Below are positions 62,825-64,000 of a stretch of 64,000 nt of DNA, piece by piece (position 1 is the first letter of the stretch; each line of letters begins with the position of its first letter). Source of the stretch: a virus; IMG/VR virus record IMGVR_UViG_3300020204_004643, positions 1 to 64,000 of that record, one strand, 5' to 3'. The notes under the pieces are model-generated. The model worked only from the letters and a program-made list of their open reading frames with translations, made no database searches and had not been told where the DNA came from. The position numbers were made by a program, and so were the translations under genes.

Positions 62825-64000
62825 TTAGCCACCAGCAAGAGGTAAAGTCTCGAACATGAAGACACCACGATCTTGTTGTTGAGGAGAACCAATTTGAGTG
62901 CTGAAGTTTAAAGTAACTTCTTTGTTAGCACCGATTGAAGAAGAGAAGTCTTGAGAATCAAGAGTTAATCTCTTAACTACATATCCGATACCCTCTAAAC
63001 CAGTATTAACTGAAATTGGAGTAGCTAGTTTAATTGTTGCATCATAAGTAGAGTCATTGTCTACCAAATCAACTAAATTACCAGTAGTTAAGTCTTGAAC
63101 CAAAGCTGAACAACTCAAGCTAACATTAACAGGGAAATTAATTTCTCTTGAGAATGCGTATCTACTACCAAGTTTCAATAATGGAGTTCTGTCTAAAGCT
63201 AATGTTAAAGAGAAATTTTGAAGAGCAGCGCTTTGAGTAACATCGACGCCACCATAAAGAGTACCAGTAGTCTTAGTAAGAGTTAAAGTGACATCACCGG
63301 GGCGCAATGCAGAAATTTTGCCCAAAGAATTTTCAGTATTTGGATTAGTAGATGCTTGAGGTAGCCAGAATAAATTGCCTACTGTATTTCCAGATACGTT
63401 AACTCCGGGAGCGACACCTGAATTACCAGCACTGAAATTCATGTTTAATCCTTCGACGCTTACTGAAGCATTTGGAAACTCACCTACTGCTGCATTAACA
63501 GTATAATTAGTAAGGAATCCGTTGCCAATTCCGATAGTGCTTGAAACCGAATTGCTAGCAGAATCATTTGCAAAGCTTGAAGCATCATTACCTTCAGTTA
63601 CGGTTCTGATAAAATAATTTTTTGTATTTACAAATCCGCTGGTTAAAATTCCAGATAGCGCTGTTTGTGTTGCGTTTCCTCTGTTAATTCCAGTGATGAC
63701 ATCTTGAGTTTGAATAACAGCGAAACCTAAAGCTTTTTCATTATGCATGTCCGACAATAGATAAGTAAAATCCATGCCGACAGTGGGTTGCTCTAGAATA
63801 ACACGATCAATTGCGGCTAAGTCACCGAATTGATTGACATCTTGCCTTGCAACATTGAAATTATAATTGCAAGACTGCACACGAGAGAACTGATTAATGT
63901 AAAGAGCGCCAGATTGATAAAGGGGATTTGCGGCGGAAGTTACATCGACAGTATCTTTTGTGTTAAATAAAGCTTCTGATTGATAAATTACACGATTTCT
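62825..64000 (-). CDS. Tail-tube-like protein, probable major tail protein (partial, start beyond window)
   Basis: At least 391 residues: the frame stays open through 64000, so the GTG at 63880 is internal. Reading begins RNRVIYQSEALFNTKD, then ALYINQFSRVQSCNYNFNVARQDV. It is beta-rich, Ser/Asn/Gly-rich, with a core VGMDFTYLLSDMHNEKALG similar in plan to the three minus-strand proteins at 33-36 kb. Codon choice is a little richer in G+C than neighbours, common for abundant virion proteins. Position before the chaperone-like and tape measure genes and its own strong terminator point to the major tail protein. Confidence 0.55.
   Translation of the reverse strand, partial: RNRVIYQSEALFNTKDTVDVTSAANPLYQSGALYINQFSRVQSCNYNFNVARQDVNQFGDLAAIDRVILEQPTVGMDFTYLLSDMHNEKALGFAVIQTQDVITGINRGNATQTALSGILTSGFVNTKNYFIRTVTEGNDASSFANDSASNSVSSTIGIGNGFLTNYTVNAAVGEFPNASVSVEGLNMNFSAGNSGVAPGVNVSGNTVGNLFWLPQASTNPNTENSLGKISALRPGDVTLTLTKTTGTLYGGVDVTQSAALQNFSLTLALDRTPLLKLGSRYAFSREINFPVNVSLSCSALVQDLTTGNLVDLVDNDSTYDATIKLATPISVNTGLEGIGYVVKRLTLDSQDFSSSIGANKEVTLNFSTQIGSPQQQDRGVFMFETLPLAGG

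Overview
The window is a very AT-rich, almost gap-free piece of a large tailed bacteriophage genome (Caudoviricetes). The tail genes look like those of a long, flexible, non-contractile (siphovirus) tail with a lambda-type tip: homologues of gpM, gpL, gpK, gpI and gpJ plus a tape measure protein. No sheath or baseplate-wedge genes are seen. Several genes have clear Shine-Dalgarno sequences and one near-consensus sigma70-type promoter is visible. The sugar genes resemble lipopolysaccharide/O-antigen genes, which hints at a Gram-negative host, but the host cannot be read from this sequence. There are no tRNA or rRNA genes, no CRISPR array, no integrase and no intergenic stretch over 300 bases.

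Region 1 (1-13.8 kb, + strand) is a surface-sugar cassette in one tightly overlapping operon. It holds glycosyltransferases of several folds (GT9-like, GT2-like, GT34-like, three GT4-like, two probable GT-A), a cupin sugar isomerase-like protein, a sugar C-methyltransferase, a sugar SDR epimerase/dehydratase, a Gfo/Idh/MocA oxidoreductase, a PLP/PMP sugar enzyme with His in place of the usual Lys (ColD/RfbH type), a short UDP-glucose dehydrogenase-like protein and a GDP-mannose 4,6-dehydratase. Together these suggest a GDP-activated 3,6-dideoxy sugar, possibly methyl-branched, attached to a phage or host glycan.

Region 2 (13.8-27.7 kb, + strand) is replication and recombination: a RecA/UvsX recombinase, a small PD-(D/E)XK nuclease, a DnaB helicase, a Toprim primase, a RecB-like nuclease, a C-family (DnaE-type) polymerase split into a PHP-domain gene and a catalytic gene with a DnaQ-like proofreading exonuclease gene between them, a possible ssDNA-binding protein and a possible Rad52-like annealing protein. 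A second glycosyltransferase pair (GT4 fused to half a GT9, then the other half) sits between the last two.

Region 3 (27.7-64 kb) is the tail. The minus strand carries, in transcription order from the right edge, a tail-tube-like protein, a small protein, two probable tail-assembly (chaperone-position) proteins and an 11.9-kb tape measure gene. The plus strand from 35.9 to 48.8 kb carries gpM-gpL-gpK-gpK'-gpI-gpJ and two accessory proteins, converging on the tape measure gene. Reversing that block would restore the lambda order. The minus strand from 35.9 down to 27.7 kb carries three more tail-tube-like paralogues or beta-rich proteins and an 1833-residue IPT/TIG + LamG adhesin-like protein.

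The most unusual feature is the tape measure protein (3979 residues). Its middle third (about residues 545-2235) contains nine copies of a short G-F-[IVL]-P-N-F-[AS] motif that separate what look like cargo domains: a PD-(D/E)XK nuclease-like domain, a kinase-fold-like domain and a PcfJ-like domain. A recurring GTGTAA-centred element upstream of three tail transcription units may be a phage-specific promoter.
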